A stretch of 32,022 nucleotides of DNA. It comes from Spirochaetales bacterium (GTDB lineage: Bacteria > Spirochaetota > Spirochaetia > JAGLYY01). The notes below the pieces were generated by a model that did not search any database, was not told where the DNA came from, and worked only from the letters and a program-made list of their open reading frames with translations. The DNA lies in NCBI GenBank assembly GCA_023131935.1, contig JAGLYY010000030.1, positions 1-32,022 of the forward strand. The letters run 5' to 3'. How positions within the stretch are numbered: position 1 is the stretch's first letter; the number at the start of each line of letters is the position of its first letter. Made by a program: the position numbers and the translations under genes. Shown here piece by piece: positions 13,417-23,162 of the stretch.

Positions 13417-16400
13417 ATGACTATGAATAAACGGATCAATCTCATTATCGTTCTCCTGGTTGTTTTTTTCGCGGGAGGAGAAGTTTTCGCTCAAGCTATC
13501 GCTGGAAGCGATATCGTACCCGACTTCTATTCTCCCTTCCTTCAGGCTGGAGGACCCAGTGTAGTATCAACGATATCGCCGGCTTCGGATCTCATGAATC
13601 CGGCAGCTTCAGCAGCGAAACAGCGATTCACCATCGATTTGAGCTATCTCGGTCTCTTCGGTCCCGGCACACCAGTCTGGCAGGGGCACGGTGTTAACCT
13701 CGGTGCTACCCATCCAACAAAGATCGGTGTCTTCAGCTGGTCCGGCCATTTTCTCTCTTCTGAGGCATTAATTTTTCCGGCAGGAACCCAGGGGGGAATA
13801 CGCGGTTCTTTCGCCAAGGATGTTTATGAGAACCTGTATGTAGGCATGGGATTGAATCTTGGTTTCGGTACCGGCGGATGGTCTATTACCTCTAACTGGG
13901 GGTTCCTCCATTTCCCTGGAGATATTTCTTTTATGAAGAACTTCGTATGGGGAATTACTCTTCAGGAGTTTGGATACGCTCCAATGGCCACCACTTCCGC
14001 TGTTCACCCCCTCTTTACCCTGGCAGCAGGAACGGGGTTCACCCTGATAAACGCGGAAAAATTTCAGCTTAACGCTCAGGCGGACCTTTCATTTCCCACT
14101 TTTCAGAATATGAGGCTATCAGTAGGACTCACATCAAAACTCTTCAATGCTTTGTCCCTGCATCTTTCTTCCGACGTTGATATAAAGGAACTTATTGCTG
14201 GTGACACCTCCGGGCTCATCCCATCTTTCGGAATTTCCTACACCTTTCAGACAAATATACAGCAGGATAGTAAATTCCTCCGCCTTAAAGAACGGGGATG
14301 GAACGAAAGTCAGATTACTCCTGTAGTCTCAGCAGCTCCCTATGCTGAGGGATACTGGGGGATAGGAACAGGGGTGAACATACCCCTTGGTGTACTCGAT
14401 AGAGATCCTCCGGAGATTCTGGTAACCTGTGAGGATCCAACCTATATTTCGCCGAATTTTGATGGAACACAGGATGAGCTGAGCCTTCCAATAGAAATAA
14501 CCGACAGACGTTATATAAAAGGATACAGTCTCACAATCTACAATAACGATGGGGAGGCTGTAAGGACCATTTACAATAAGGAACAACGGGAAGAAAACGT
14601 AGAAATCGGTTTTTTCAAGAGGCTTTTTCAAGCGAAAAGCGGAATTGATATTCCTGAAACCCTTGTATGGAACGGCAACTCAGATGAAGGGAATGTTGTT
14701 CCTGACGGATCATATACTTTTGTTCTGGAATCCTGGGATGATAATGGAAACAATGGAAAAACCGGGAAGCAAACCGTTGTGGTCGATGCCACTGCTCCAG
14801 AGATAGTGATAACAGCGCCCGATTCCCTGATCTTTTCTCCAAACGCGGATGGTAACAAGGATGACATTACCATTGGTCAGAGTGGTTCATCCGAAGACCT
14901 CTGGGAAGCAAGGATCGTTGATCCCTCTGGTAATACCTTAAGGACAATAACCCTTGTGAATGATACTCCAAAGGATTTTGTCTGGGATGGAACCGATGCT
15001 GATGGATTACTCATTGGGGATGGGGTTTACAATTACATAATCAGCAGCACCGATCGCAGCGGAAACAGTACCGAGGAAAGTTTGGACAACATCATTATCA
15101 ATACCGAGGCAACTCCCATTACCCTCACTATTGACAAAGCCTTTTTCTCTCCAAATGGTGATGATGTTAAAGATTCTGTAATGATTTCACCAAATATCCC
15201 GGTACAGAGCGGTATTGATTTCTGGGAAGTAGTTATAAAAAATATTTCCGGAAAGTCTGTACGCAGCTATTCCGGTGGAAAACTCGCCCCTGGAGATATC
15301 ACCTTTGATGGAAAGGGGGTTTCGGGTAACCTGCTTCCCGAAGGTGGGTATACCGCTACATTGAAGGTCCGCTACCTGAATGGAAATGCTCCCGAAGAAA
15401 CGAGCCCGCCATTCACTATCGATGTGACCCCTCCGACAGCATCCGTCAGAGCGGACTTGAGAGTATTCTCACCAAATGGTGATGGACGTAAGGATGAGAT
15501 CACAATCTTTCAGGAATCTTCCCCTGAGATTTCCTGGTCTGGTGAAATTATCGGCCCTGGAGACAACCTCGTAAAGAGTGTTTCCTGGGTAGGTAACGCC
15601 GATGTGAAATACATATGGGATGGACGGGAAGAAAACGGAAGGCTTGCTCAGGATGGGACCTACAGGTACAGGTTACAGAGCACTGACAGGGCAGGGAATA
15701 GCGGGGCAAGCTCGGAAATTACCTTCGATCTTAATACCGAAGAAACCCCGGTCCTCCTTTCTGTCGATTTCGAAGCCTTCTCCCCTAATGCTGACAGAGT
15801 AAAGGACACCATTTCCCTACTTCCCGACTTAAAAATCGCTGAAGGGATCGATACCTATAAACTTTCCATCCTTTCCCGGGCTGGCGCAATTATCAGAACT
15901 TTCGAAGGAAAGGGAAGAATTCCACAGAGTTTTGATTGGGAGGGTAGAACAGATCAAGGGGAACGGGCCCCTGATGGATTGTACATGGGGCAGCTGTATG
16001 TTCTGTATCAAAACGGAAATGAAGAGACTGCTAAATCGCGGGGATTCATCCTCGATACGGTTTATCCAACCGTTGAAATACAGTCACGTTATACCATTTT
16101 CTCTCCCAACCAAGACGGTTTAAAGGACCGCTTTATTGTACAGCAGGAAACGAGTGAAGAAACACTCTGGGAAGGAACAGTACTTGATGCCTCAGGAAAG
16201 ATTATCCGACAGGTATTCTGGAAAGGGAGAGCCGAATCCTTCACGTGGGATGGAACAGACCAGGATGGCAATACTGTTTCAGATGGAAATTACCGGTACC
16301 GCATCACCACTGCCGATGAAGCCGGGAACCGGAGTGAAGCTTCTGTTGAAAACATTGAAGTTGACACGAGGATCACCCGGGTATTTGTAACCTCCAACGC

Positions 16401-17415
16401 AAGGCAGTTCTCCCCCTCGGGTGACGGGATCGATGATACAATCACCTTCAATACGATTGTGAACGTCACTGATGGCATTGAGGAATGGTCTCTGAAATTT
16501 TTTCGAGGGGAGATATTAGAAAAGAGCTATTCTGGTGAAGCCCGAATTCCGAAAAAAGTTATCTGGGATGGTTTGAATGAATCCGGTGTGGTAGTTGAAG
16601 GGGAATATACCGCTGAATTCTCTGTTTTATACGCAAAGGGTGATCGACCGGTAAGCAGGACATCCCCTTTCAAGCTGGATACATCAGCTCCGGAAGTTTC
16701 TTTGCAGATAACTCCGACTCCATTCTCTCCTGACAATGACGGTGTCGAAGATGAACTCACTATTACAATCGAAGTAGAAGACCTTTCTCTGATCGAATCA
16801 TGGAATTTGCTGATAGAAGATCCAAAGGGTGCCCGGTTCTATGAATACAGGGGAGAGGGCACACCGGGAAGCGAACTCACCTGGGACGGACTTTCCGCTA
16901 GCGGAGAACTCGTTCAGGCAGCTGAGGATTATCGATATACCTTCAGTATTCGTGATACCCTTGGGAATGAAAAGATAGTTTCCGGTATTATTCCGGTTGA
17001 TGTACTCGTAATCTGGGATGGCGATCAACTTAAGATCGCAATCGCAAGCATTACCTTTGCGCCTGACAAACCCGCCCTGGAAAAGAGCGATCCGGAAATA
17101 CTTGCAAAGAACAATTATGTTCTCCAGCGTCTCGCGGAGATTCTGAACAAGTACAGGACCTACCAGATTGTGATTGAGGGGCACGCAAATCGCACTCAAG
17201 CCGATCCAACCTTAGCAGTAAAAGAACAAAAGGAGGAACTCTTACCTCTTTCAAGGGATAGGGCGCAAACGGTTAAGGATGCCCTAATAGCTCTTGGAGT
17301 CGCCGAACAAAGACTTAGTGTTGTAGGCAGGGGAAGTGAAGATCCCAAGGTATCCTTCGAAGACCGTGAAAACTGGTGGAAGAACAGGCGGGTTGAATTC
17401 ATTCTGGTTAAGTAA
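13417..17415 (+). CDS. Giant outer-membrane protein: barrel-like N-terminus, eight FlgD-type repeats, OmpA domain
   Basis: The 1332-residue product has a signal peptide (MNKRINLIIVLLVVFFAGGEVFA, cleavage near residue 25). About 300 residues follow with alternating hydrophobic and Gly/aromatic strands, resembling a PorV/UPF0164-like outer-membrane barrel. Then come eight FlgD-like Ig repeats, each opening with a FSPNxDGxxD-type motif (near residues 342, 472, 576, 683, 787, 894, 997 and 1102) and carrying a WDG(x)nDG core. The C-terminal domain (about 1207-1332) is OmpA-like: GHANRT, LSRDRAQTV, NRRVEFIL. The canonical wall-binding Asp is Asn1258, while Arg1282 is kept. It probably links outer membrane to peptidoglycan. 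Start ATG 13417 was chosen over longer options because the signal peptide begins there; an ATG two codons on is possible. Fourth gene in the block, followed by mltG. Confidence 0.88.
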   Translation: MTMNKRINLIIVLLVVFFAGGEVFAQAIAGSDIVPDFYSPFLQAGGPSVVSTISPASDLMNPAASAAKQRFTIDLSYLGLFGPGTPVWQGHGVNLGATHPTKIGVFSWSGHFLSSEALIFPAGTQGGIRGSFAKDVYENLYVGMGLNLGFGTGGWSITSNWGFLHFPGDISFMKNFVWGITLQEFGYAPMATTSAVHPLFTLAAGTGFTLINAEKFQLNAQADLSFPTFQNMRLSVGLTSKLFNALSLHLSSDVDIKELIAGDTSGLIPSFGISYTFQTNIQQDSKFLRLKERGWNESQITPVVSAAPYAEGYWGIGTGVNIPLGVLDRDPPEILVTCEDPTYISPNFDGTQDELSLPIEITDRRYIKGYSLTIYNNDGEAVRTIYNKEQREENVEIGFFKRLFQAKSGIDIPETLVWNGNSDEGNVVPDGSYTFVLESWDDNGNNGKTGKQTVVVDATAPEIVITAPDSLIFSPNADGNKDDITIGQSGSSEDLWEARIVDPSGNTLRTITLVNDTPKDFVWDGTDADGLLIGDGVYNYIISSTDRSGNSTEESLDNIIINTEATPITLTIDKAFFSPNGDDVKDSVMISPNIPVQSGIDFWEVVIKNISGKSVRSYSGGKLAPGDITFDGKGVSGNLLPEGGYTATLKVRYLNGNAPEETSPPFTIDVTPPTASVRADLRVFSPNGDGRKDEITIFQESSPEISWSGEIIGPGDNLVKSVSWVGNADVKYIWDGREENGRLAQDGTYRYRLQSTDRAGNSGASSEITFDLNTEETPVLLSVDFEAFSPNADRVKDTISLLPDLKIAEGIDTYKLSILSRAGAIIRTFEGKGRIPQSFDWEGRTDQGERAPDGLYMGQLYVLYQNGNEETAKSRGFILDTVYPTVEIQSRYTIFSPNQDGLKDRFIVQQETSEETLWEGTVLDASGKIIRQVFWKGRAESFTWDGTDQDGNTVSDGNYRYRITTADEAGNRSEASVENIEVDTRITRVFVTSNARQFSPSGDGIDDTITFNTIVNVTDGIEEWSLKFFRGEILEKSYSGEARIPKKVIWDGLNESGVVVEGEYTAEFSVLYAKGDRPVSRTSPFKLDTSAPEVSLQITPTPFSPDNDGVEDELTITIEVEDLSLIESWNLLIEDPKGARFYEYRGEGTPGSELTWDGLSASGELVQAAEDYRYTFSIRDTLGNEKIVSGIIPVDVLVIWDGDQLKIAIASITFAPDKPALEKSDPEILAKNNYVLQRLAEILNKYRTYQIVIEGHANRTQADPTLAVKEQKEELLPLSRDRAQTVKDALIALGVAEQRLSVVGRGSEDPKVSFEDRENWWKNRRVEFILVK

Positions 17416-17433
17416 TAGTTGTACGGGAGAAGA

Positions 17434-18459
17434 ATGAAGAAATTCGCAAGATTTTTTGCAGTCCTTTTCGGAATGTTGATTGCTGCCCTCCTACTCGTGG
17501 TGGGGGGCGCTTTCTATCTGAATAAAGCCCCGGAAAACATACCACGGGAAGGTGTACTTTTTCGCGTTGAAGTGGGGGACTCAATGGTTTCAATCGCAGA
17601 TAGATTGAAATCTGAGGGTCTGGTCCGGACCCCTTTACTGATACGGGTTTTATGTGTTGCTCAGGGAACTGAAGGGGTAGTGAAGATTGGCACCTATAAA
17701 ATCCTGCCTGGTTATTCAAGTCTTGATATTCTCAATCTTCTTGTTTCGGGCAAACAACAATTATACAGGATAACTGTCCCCGAAGGCCGGACCCTCAGAC
17801 AGATCGCGGATTATCTGGAATCAGAGGGAATAACCGATGGAGATAATTTTCAGGAAATTGCCCGTAATGAAAATGTTACGGAGATGTTCGGGGTACCGGG
17901 GAATTCGGTTGAGGGGTATTTGTTTCCCGATACCTACTATATCCAGAAAGACTATCCCGCGGAAAAGGTTTTGAAACACTTAACAGAGCGGTTTTTTGAA
18001 GTCCTGGAAGAGATTGCCCCGGAGTATCGGGAAATGGGACCGCGGGAAATCACGGAGAAGGTCATTCTTGCATCGATTATCGAACGTGAATATCAGATCG
18101 ACGAAGAAGCCCCTCTTATGGCGAGTGTTTTTTATAACAGGCTTGAGATTGGAATGACCCTTGGTTCATGCGCTACCGTTGTATATATCATTACAGAGCG
18201 TCAGGGAAAGGAACATCCGTCATTTCTTACTTATGATGATATTGAAGTTGAAGATCCTTTCAATACTTATATACATCAGGGACTGCCGCCGTCTCCTATT
18301 TCAAATCCCGGCAGAGTGGCCCTGGATGCGGCTTTCCATCCTGCAGAATCCGACTACCTGTATTTTCTCCTCAAGGACGATAATACCGGAGCCCATTACT
18401 TTTCAATGTCCCTTTCGGAACACAACCAGGCCCATGTCCTGTACCTGAAGAAGAAATAG
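17434..18459 (+). CDS. mltG: MltG endolytic murein transglycosylase
   Basis: The 341-residue protein has a membrane anchor at about residues 8-28, a LysM-like region (PREGVLFRVEVGDSMVSIADRL) and the YceG/MltG catalytic domain. The catalytic Glu is E217 in ASIIERE; other family motifs are EGYLFPDTYY, FYNRLEIGMTLGSCATVVY and GLPPSPISNPG. MltG cuts nascent glycan strands at the membrane and is thought to end their polymerisation, complementing PBP1A, PBP2 and RodA, also encoded here. The ATG at 17434 was preferred, preceded by GGGAG with 4-nt spacing; a TTG five codons upstream (17419) is the alternative. It starts 18 nt after the giant OmpA protein and ends 4 nt before dnaG. Confidence 0.95.
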   Translation: MKKFARFFAVLFGMLIAALLLVVGGAFYLNKAPENIPREGVLFRVEVGDSMVSIADRLKSEGLVRTPLLIRVLCVAQGTEGVVKIGTYKILPGYSSLDILNLLVSGKQQLYRITVPEGRTLRQIADYLESEGITDGDNFQEIARNENVTEMFGVPGNSVEGYLFPDTYYIQKDYPAEKVLKHLTERFFEVLEEIAPEYREMGPREITEKVILASIIEREYQIDEEAPLMASVFYNRLEIGMTLGSCATVVYIITERQGKEHPSFLTYDDIEVEDPFNTYIHQGLPPSPISNPGRVALDAAFHPAESDYLYFLLKDDNTGAHYFSMSLSEHNQAHVLYLKKK

Positions 18460-18463
18460 ATCT

Positions 18464-20206
18464 ATGAAAATTCCGGAGCATATCATTCAGGAAATCTCTT
18501 CAAAAATCGATATTGTTGATGTTGTGGGTGATTTCGTGAGCCTCCGTAAACAGGGAGGGCGTTATTGGGGAAGATGTCCCTTTCATGATGAAAAAACCCC
18601 CTCTTTTACCGTAACACCGGAAAAGAATCTTTTTTACTGTTTCGGTTGTCATAAAGGGGGCACCGTATTCAATTTTCTGATGGAGATGGAAAATCTCTCT
18701 TTTGTTGAAGCCACGGAACGTCTGGCAAAAAAGGCCGGTGTCGCAATCCCCAAAGGGGAGGCTACTTCTGCCGACAGAAGGCGGAACGCATTAATAGAGC
18801 TGTATACAAAAGCAGCGGGAAGTTTCCATTACATCCTCGAAAACGCCAGTGAGGGAGAAAAAGCGCGGACTTATCTGGACAACCGGGGCCTTAACGCTGA
18901 GATAAGAGCCCTCTTTCAGTTAGGGTACATTCCCCGGGATATGAAGTGGCTGTTCCAATTCCTTAAAAAAAAGAATTTTTCCGAAGGGTTCCTGAAGGAA
19001 AGTGGACTTTTTATCAGGAACTATCCCCGTTTAGCCCTTCTTGCAGGCAGGATTATCTTTCCAATTCAAGCCACAGGGGGGCAGATTATTGCCTTTGGAG
19101 GAAGGAATCTGGAAGAGCGGGGTCCAAAATACCTGAATACACCAGAAACCGCAGTGTTCAGGAAACGCTACAATTTATACGGCCTTTTCATTGGCCTTTC
19201 TGCTATAAGAAAAAGTGGTGCGTTTATCCTTGTTGAGGGGTATATCGATGTAATGGCCCTTCATCTCGCGGGTATTTCAATAGCGATAGCTCCTTTAGGG
19301 ACAGCCTTTACCAGAGAGCAGGCAAATCTTATAAAGCGTTATGCCGGGAAGGGCTACCTTCTTTTTGATGGTGATAACGCGGGACAGGAAGCAACGAAAA
19401 AAGCTATTTATATTTGCGAAGAGGCGGGAATAGAAACCCGGGTTATCGAGCTGCCTGAAGGAGCTGATCCAGCTGATATTCTAAAAAAAGAAGGTATCGA
19501 AGCGTTGCATAAAATAGTAAAATGTCATATAAATAGCTTTAACTATCTGGTGCAGCATGCCGTTGTTAAATATGATGTGGCAACACCTGAGGGGAAAGAA
19601 GCAATCATCCACGAGATATTCCCATTTATTGATAAAATTGATACTGAAGTGAAACGTGAAGCTTGTCTCCAGATTCTGGCAGATGAGATTTCTGTTGATC
19701 AACGGTCAGTTTTGCATGATTATATAAAGGGGAGGAGAAAGCAAGGGGTTCGGCGCCCCCAGGAGGAAGCGAAATCATACAAACTTACATCAGAACTTTT
19801 CCTCATGATCGCAATCGCAGTACATCGAAATTATTTTCCGCGAGTGAGGAGCCTACTAACTCTTGAAGATCTGGAGGATCAGGCGGCAAGAAGCCTGTAT
19901 ATTGCTCTGGAGGAATGTTACAGGCGGGAAGATGAAACTTCTGATGGGCTTTTTGAGCGAATCGAGGATGATCGTCTTAGAAGGACTCTGTTGGAAAGGA
20001 TACACTCCGAGGAATTTAATAATAACCCGGAGCAACTTATTTCCGACAGCCTTGGACGTATAAAACAGATGAGCCTGGAAAAACGCAGAATCCATGTGGA
20101 ACAGCTCCTTAAAAAGGCGCAGGATGGGATGGAAATACAGAATCTTCTCGAAGAGAAGATATTTCTCGATGAAGAACTCGAACGATTAAGGGATTGGAAG
20201 GAATGA
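18464..20206 (+). CDS. dnaG: DNA primase
   Basis: The 580-residue protein has the three-part layout of bacterial DnaG. The CHC2 zinc-binding domain comprises C38, H41, C59 and C62. The RNA polymerase core has a TOPRIM domain with E258 (VEGYIDVMAL) and D302/D304 (FDGDNAGQ). The divergent C-terminal helicase-interacting part starts around residue 430. It synthesises primers at the replication fork. No strong ribosome-binding site precedes the ATG at 18464, which lies 4 nt after mltG, so coupling from mltG is likely. The gene overlaps rpoD by ATGA. This is the macromolecular-synthesis arrangement dnaG-rpoD without rpsU in front. Confidence 0.97.
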   Translation: MKIPEHIIQEISSKIDIVDVVGDFVSLRKQGGRYWGRCPFHDEKTPSFTVTPEKNLFYCFGCHKGGTVFNFLMEMENLSFVEATERLAKKAGVAIPKGEATSADRRRNALIELYTKAAGSFHYILENASEGEKARTYLDNRGLNAEIRALFQLGYIPRDMKWLFQFLKKKNFSEGFLKESGLFIRNYPRLALLAGRIIFPIQATGGQIIAFGGRNLEERGPKYLNTPETAVFRKRYNLYGLFIGLSAIRKSGAFILVEGYIDVMALHLAGISIAIAPLGTAFTREQANLIKRYAGKGYLLFDGDNAGQEATKKAIYICEEAGIETRVIELPEGADPADILKKEGIEALHKIVKCHINSFNYLVQHAVVKYDVATPEGKEAIIHEIFPFIDKIDTEVKREACLQILADEISVDQRSVLHDYIKGRRKQGVRRPQEEAKSYKLTSELFLMIAIAVHRNYFPRVRSLLTLEDLEDQAARSLYIALEECYRREDETSDGLFERIEDDRLRRTLLERIHSEEFNNNPEQLISDSLGRIKQMSLEKRRIHVEQLLKKAQDGMEIQNLLEEKIFLDEELERLRDWKE

Positions 20207-21951
20207 CAGAATTACTGACTGACCCGGCAGTTCAGAAATTAATAGAATATGGAAAAAGTAAAAAAATCATCACCTATGATGAGGTAAATGATTTTCTGCC
20301 CGATTCTATTGTAAATTCGGAGAAAATCGAAGAGGTTATCATCATCCTCGAGAAAAATAACATAACGCTCGAAGATGATGCCCTGCCAGTGGAAGCACGG
20401 GGGGAAGCCCAGGAGGTCACGGAAGAGCAGGCAAAAGGGCAAAAGGGGAAACGCCTTGTTTATGGTGAAAAAGAAAGCGCGATTGATGACCCTATCCGGC
20501 TCTATTTGAGAGAAATCGGTAAAGAAAACCTACTTACAGCTGGACAGGAAGTTGAGCTTTCAAAGCAGATGGAAGAGGGGGAAATGATCATAAAGGATGT
20601 CATAAAAGGCTCCGGGATGATCATTCCTGAGTTATTCAATCTCATCGAAAAGACTTTCTCAAAAACCGATCCGCGGGAACTCGAGCTCTCAAAAAAAGAG
20701 ATCTCTGAGATGCTCGCGGAGCGGAGGAGATTAAACCAGTTTTATCGGGAAGACCTGAAGAAACTTTCTCCAACACTTAAAAGTTATATGGATCTTAAGA
20801 AAAAGATCGTCACCGCTGGCGGAGACATTTCTTCAGACGAAGAATTGGTTAAAAGAAGGAAAAACCTTTTTAAGCAAATCGAATATATTACTTTACGCCA
20901 GGAAGAGATACTCCATTTTTCTGATATATTTATCAATACTGAACGCCGGATTTTAAGATACAGGAAGGATCAGCACAGGATTGAAAGGACCTTACGGGTC
21001 TCCAGTTCACGGGAGCTCCGCAATATGGGTCGCAAGCTTGCCATGACCTCGGAGCGGCGAAATATTGAAACTGAACTCGGCCTTTCTGCTGATGTTATTA
21101 AAGAAAAAATCAAGCTTATTCAGATAAACGAAAAGAAGCTTAAAAACCTGGAAATAGATTTTGAGGACTCGGTCGATAACATCCTCAATCGGGCGAAGGA
21201 AATTTCCCAGGGTAAAATTCTGATGAAAAACGCGAAAGACCGGCTTATTCAGGCAAACCTGCGGCTTGTCGTCAGTATCGCCAAGAAATACACAAACAGA
21301 GGACTTCATTTCTTTGATCTGGTTCAGGAAGGTAATATCGGCCTTATTAAAGCCGTTGAAAAGTTTGAATACCGGAAAGGCTATAAATTTTCTACTTATG
21401 CTACCTGGTGGATACGGCAGGCGATTACCCGCAGTATTTCAGATCAGGCAAGGACTATCCGTGTACCGGTCCATATGATCGAGCAGATAAACAAGGTCGT
21501 TCGTGAGTCCAGACAGCTTATGCAGGTTCTTGGCAGGGAACCCACCGATGAAGAGGTCGCCGACAGGCTTGGCTGGTCTGTTGTTAGGGTCAAATCGGTA
21601 AAGAATGTTGCTCGAGAGCCTATTTCCCTCGAAACACCGATCGGCGAGGAGGAAGATTCTCTTCTCGGCGATTTCATCGAGGATAAGGATATAGAAAATC
21701 CCGCAAGCCAGACCGCTTTTCGTCTGCTGCAGGAACAGCTCAAGGAGGTGCTTTCAACGCTTCCTCCTCGGGAACAAGAGGTCCTCAAGATGCGTTTCGG
21801 CCTTGAGGATGGCTACTCACTCACCTTGGAAGAGGTTGGACTGTACTTCAACGTCACAAGGGAGCGGATCCGTCAGATAGAGGCGAAAGCCTTGCGCCGT
21901 CTGCGACATCCGAAACGAAGCAGGCGCCTTAAAGATTATATCGATCATTAA
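20203..21951 (+). CDS. rpoD: Housekeeping sigma factor RpoD (sigma-70)
   Basis: The 582-residue protein has all conserved regions: a short region 1.1-like N-terminus with an acidic/Gln-rich linker, region 1.2 (DPIRLYLREIG, 96-106), a charged non-conserved stretch to about 340, and region 2 from about 344 (NLRLVVSIAKKYTNRGLHFF, then YATWWIRQAITRSI for -10 recognition). Region 3 follows, and region 4.2 (EEVGLYFNVTRERIRQIEAK, about 543-562) contacts the -35 box. The TTGACA/TATAAT-like promoters found in this window fit its recognition regions. The ATG at 20203 overlaps the TGA of dnaG (ATGA); a TTG three codons earlier is unlikely. It is translated with dnaG. Confidence 0.97.
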   Translation: MTELLTDPAVQKLIEYGKSKKIITYDEVNDFLPDSIVNSEKIEEVIIILEKNNITLEDDALPVEARGEAQEVTEEQAKGQKGKRLVYGEKESAIDDPIRLYLREIGKENLLTAGQEVELSKQMEEGEMIIKDVIKGSGMIIPELFNLIEKTFSKTDPRELELSKKEISEMLAERRRLNQFYREDLKKLSPTLKSYMDLKKKIVTAGGDISSDEELVKRRKNLFKQIEYITLRQEEILHFSDIFINTERRILRYRKDQHRIERTLRVSSSRELRNMGRKLAMTSERRNIETELGLSADVIKEKIKLIQINEKKLKNLEIDFEDSVDNILNRAKEISQGKILMKNAKDRLIQANLRLVVSIAKKYTNRGLHFFDLVQEGNIGLIKAVEKFEYRKGYKFSTYATWWIRQAITRSISDQARTIRVPVHMIEQINKVVRESRQLMQVLGREPTDEEVADRLGWSVVRVKSVKNVAREPISLETPIGEEEDSLLGDFIEDKDIENPASQTAFRLLQEQLKEVLSTLPPREQEVLKMRFGLEDGYSLTLEEVGLYFNVTRERIRQIEAKALRRLRHPKRSRRLKDYIDH

Positions 21952-21966
21952 GAGGTTGTACCGAAC

Positions 21967-22755
21967 ATGATTCAGGAAGTTTTTGATAAGCTGCGTACTT
22001 TACAGGACATTCTCTCTAAAAAGCATGAAATTGAGAGAGATATTACCGAAATCCCCAAGGCACTTACGACGAAAACTGAGCTCCTCACGCGGCTGAAAAA
22101 GCTGTACATCGAAAAGAACAGTTTAATCGAAGAAACCCGCAGCGAGCTAAAGGGACTCAGGATTCGCCTCGATGAAGCAGAGCGAAGGCGTGAAGAATAT
22201 GAAAAGCAGATGGATCTCATTAAGACGCAACGAGAGTATGAGGCTTTAGACAAAGAGATTAAAAAAGCTACCGAGAAAGAACAGCAGTACCGAAAGGACA
22301 TTTTCCGTGAAGAGAAAGAACTTGAAGAACTAATCTTTGCTCTGGAACGGGATGAGAAGATGATCGCTCAGCAGGAGGAAGAACTCCATAATGAGCAGGA
22401 AAAAAGAAAGAATGAAAGCCAGGAAAAAGAGGAACTCCTTTCTAAGCTGAAAGCAGAGGAGAAAAACATTACTCCCGGACTTGATGAGGAGATCCTTTTC
22501 AAGTTTGAACGAATTATCAGGAGCAAAGCAGGTCTTGGTATTGTACCGGTGAAAAATTCAGTTTGTACAGGTTGCCATATGATCCTTCCCGCTCAATTTG
22601 TGAATGATGTACGGGACGGTGAAGATATTTTCTTCTGTCCATATTGTAGTCGAGTACTCTTTTTTGACGAAGAAGAAAGCTCTGAGGTATTTTCTTTTTC
22701 TGATGAGGATTCAGGAAGCCTTGCGGACCTTGCGGATCTTGACGAAGAAGAGTAA
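21967..22755 (+). CDS. Zinc-ribbon coiled-coil protein (DUF164 / C4-type zf family)
   Basis: The 262-residue protein is a long helical hairpin (about residues 1-170, heptad-rich and strongly charged; QREYEALDKEIKKA is a conserved stretch in the family). It is followed by a C-terminal zinc ribbon with C200xxC203 and C224xxC227 (SVCTGCHMILP ... IFFCPYCSR). An acidic tail (DEEE) ends it. Members occur across bacteria, often near cell-wall and RNA genes; a chlamydial relative, CdsZ, has been linked to type III secretion, but no role is established here. ATG at 21967 is 15 nt after rpoD, with GAGG upstream at 21952. Its last 26 codons also contain the likely rnpB promoter -35. Confidence 0.9.
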   Translation: MIQEVFDKLRTLQDILSKKHEIERDITEIPKALTTKTELLTRLKKLYIEKNSLIEETRSELKGLRIRLDEAERRREEYEKQMDLIKTQREYEALDKEIKKATEKEQQYRKDIFREEKELEELIFALERDEKMIAQQEEELHNEQEKRKNESQEKEELLSKLKAEEKNITPGLDEEILFKFERIIRSKAGLGIVPVKNSVCTGCHMILPAQFVNDVRDGEDIFFCPYCSRVLFFDEEESSEVFSFSDEDSGSLADLADLDEEE

Positions 22756-22758
22756 AAT
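22730..22758 (+). promoter_or_regulatory. Promoter of rnpB overlapping the end of the zinc-ribbon gene
   Basis: TTGCGG (22730-22735), 17-nt spacer, TAAAAT (22753-22758). Initiation near 22765 is within a few bases of the 5' end of RNase P RNA at 22769. The -35 and most of the spacer are coding. Confidence 0.6.
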
Positions 22759-22768
22759 AAACAACCAA

Positions 22769-23162
22769 GGGACAGATCAGATAGTCGCTTTCCTGCAATT
22801 TGGCGGGGAAGAGGAAAGTCCGGGCTCCGTAGAACATGATGCCGGGTAACACCCGGGCACTTGCATGGGTTTTCTTCGGAAAAGCTATGCAAGCGACAGA
22901 TAGTGCCGCAGAAAAGATACCACCGGGCGCTGTAAAACCTTTGGTATTACAAGGGTCCGGTAAGGGTGAAAAGGTGGGGTAAGAGCCCACCGGCTTTGCT
23001 GGTAACAGCAAGCGCATGGTAAACCTCATCAGGAGCAAAGCCAAACAGCAGATGGGTAGTTCGTCCGTTAAACCTGCGGGTAGGCTGCTGAAACAGATGG
23101 GTAATCTTCTGTGATAGATAGATGACTATCCTTTGACAGAATCCGGCTTACCGATCTGTCCC
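22769..23162 (+). ncRNA. rnpB: RNase P RNA, bacterial type A
   Basis: About 394 nt with the P1 helix formed by the ends (GGGACAGATC at 22769-22778 with GATCTGTCCC at 23153-23162, 10 bp). The universally conserved P4 strands are GAGGAAAGTCCGGGCTCC (22810 onward) and AGAATCCGGCTTACC (near 23138). The P10/P11 signature GGTGGGGTAAGAGCCCACC is also present. The spacing and the presence of the P4 and P6/P17-type regions fit ancestral type A. It is the catalytic subunit that removes tRNA 5' leaders, including those of the two tRNAs here. Ends are set by P1 pairing and may be off by a few bases. No clear terminator follows before the next gene. Confidence 0.95.

Noticed and set aside
22517..23044. 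175-codon minus-strand ORF across the zinc-ribbon gene end and rnpB
   Set aside because: Covers conserved RNase P RNA in antisense; Pro/Leu/Ser-rich product of no recognisable family.
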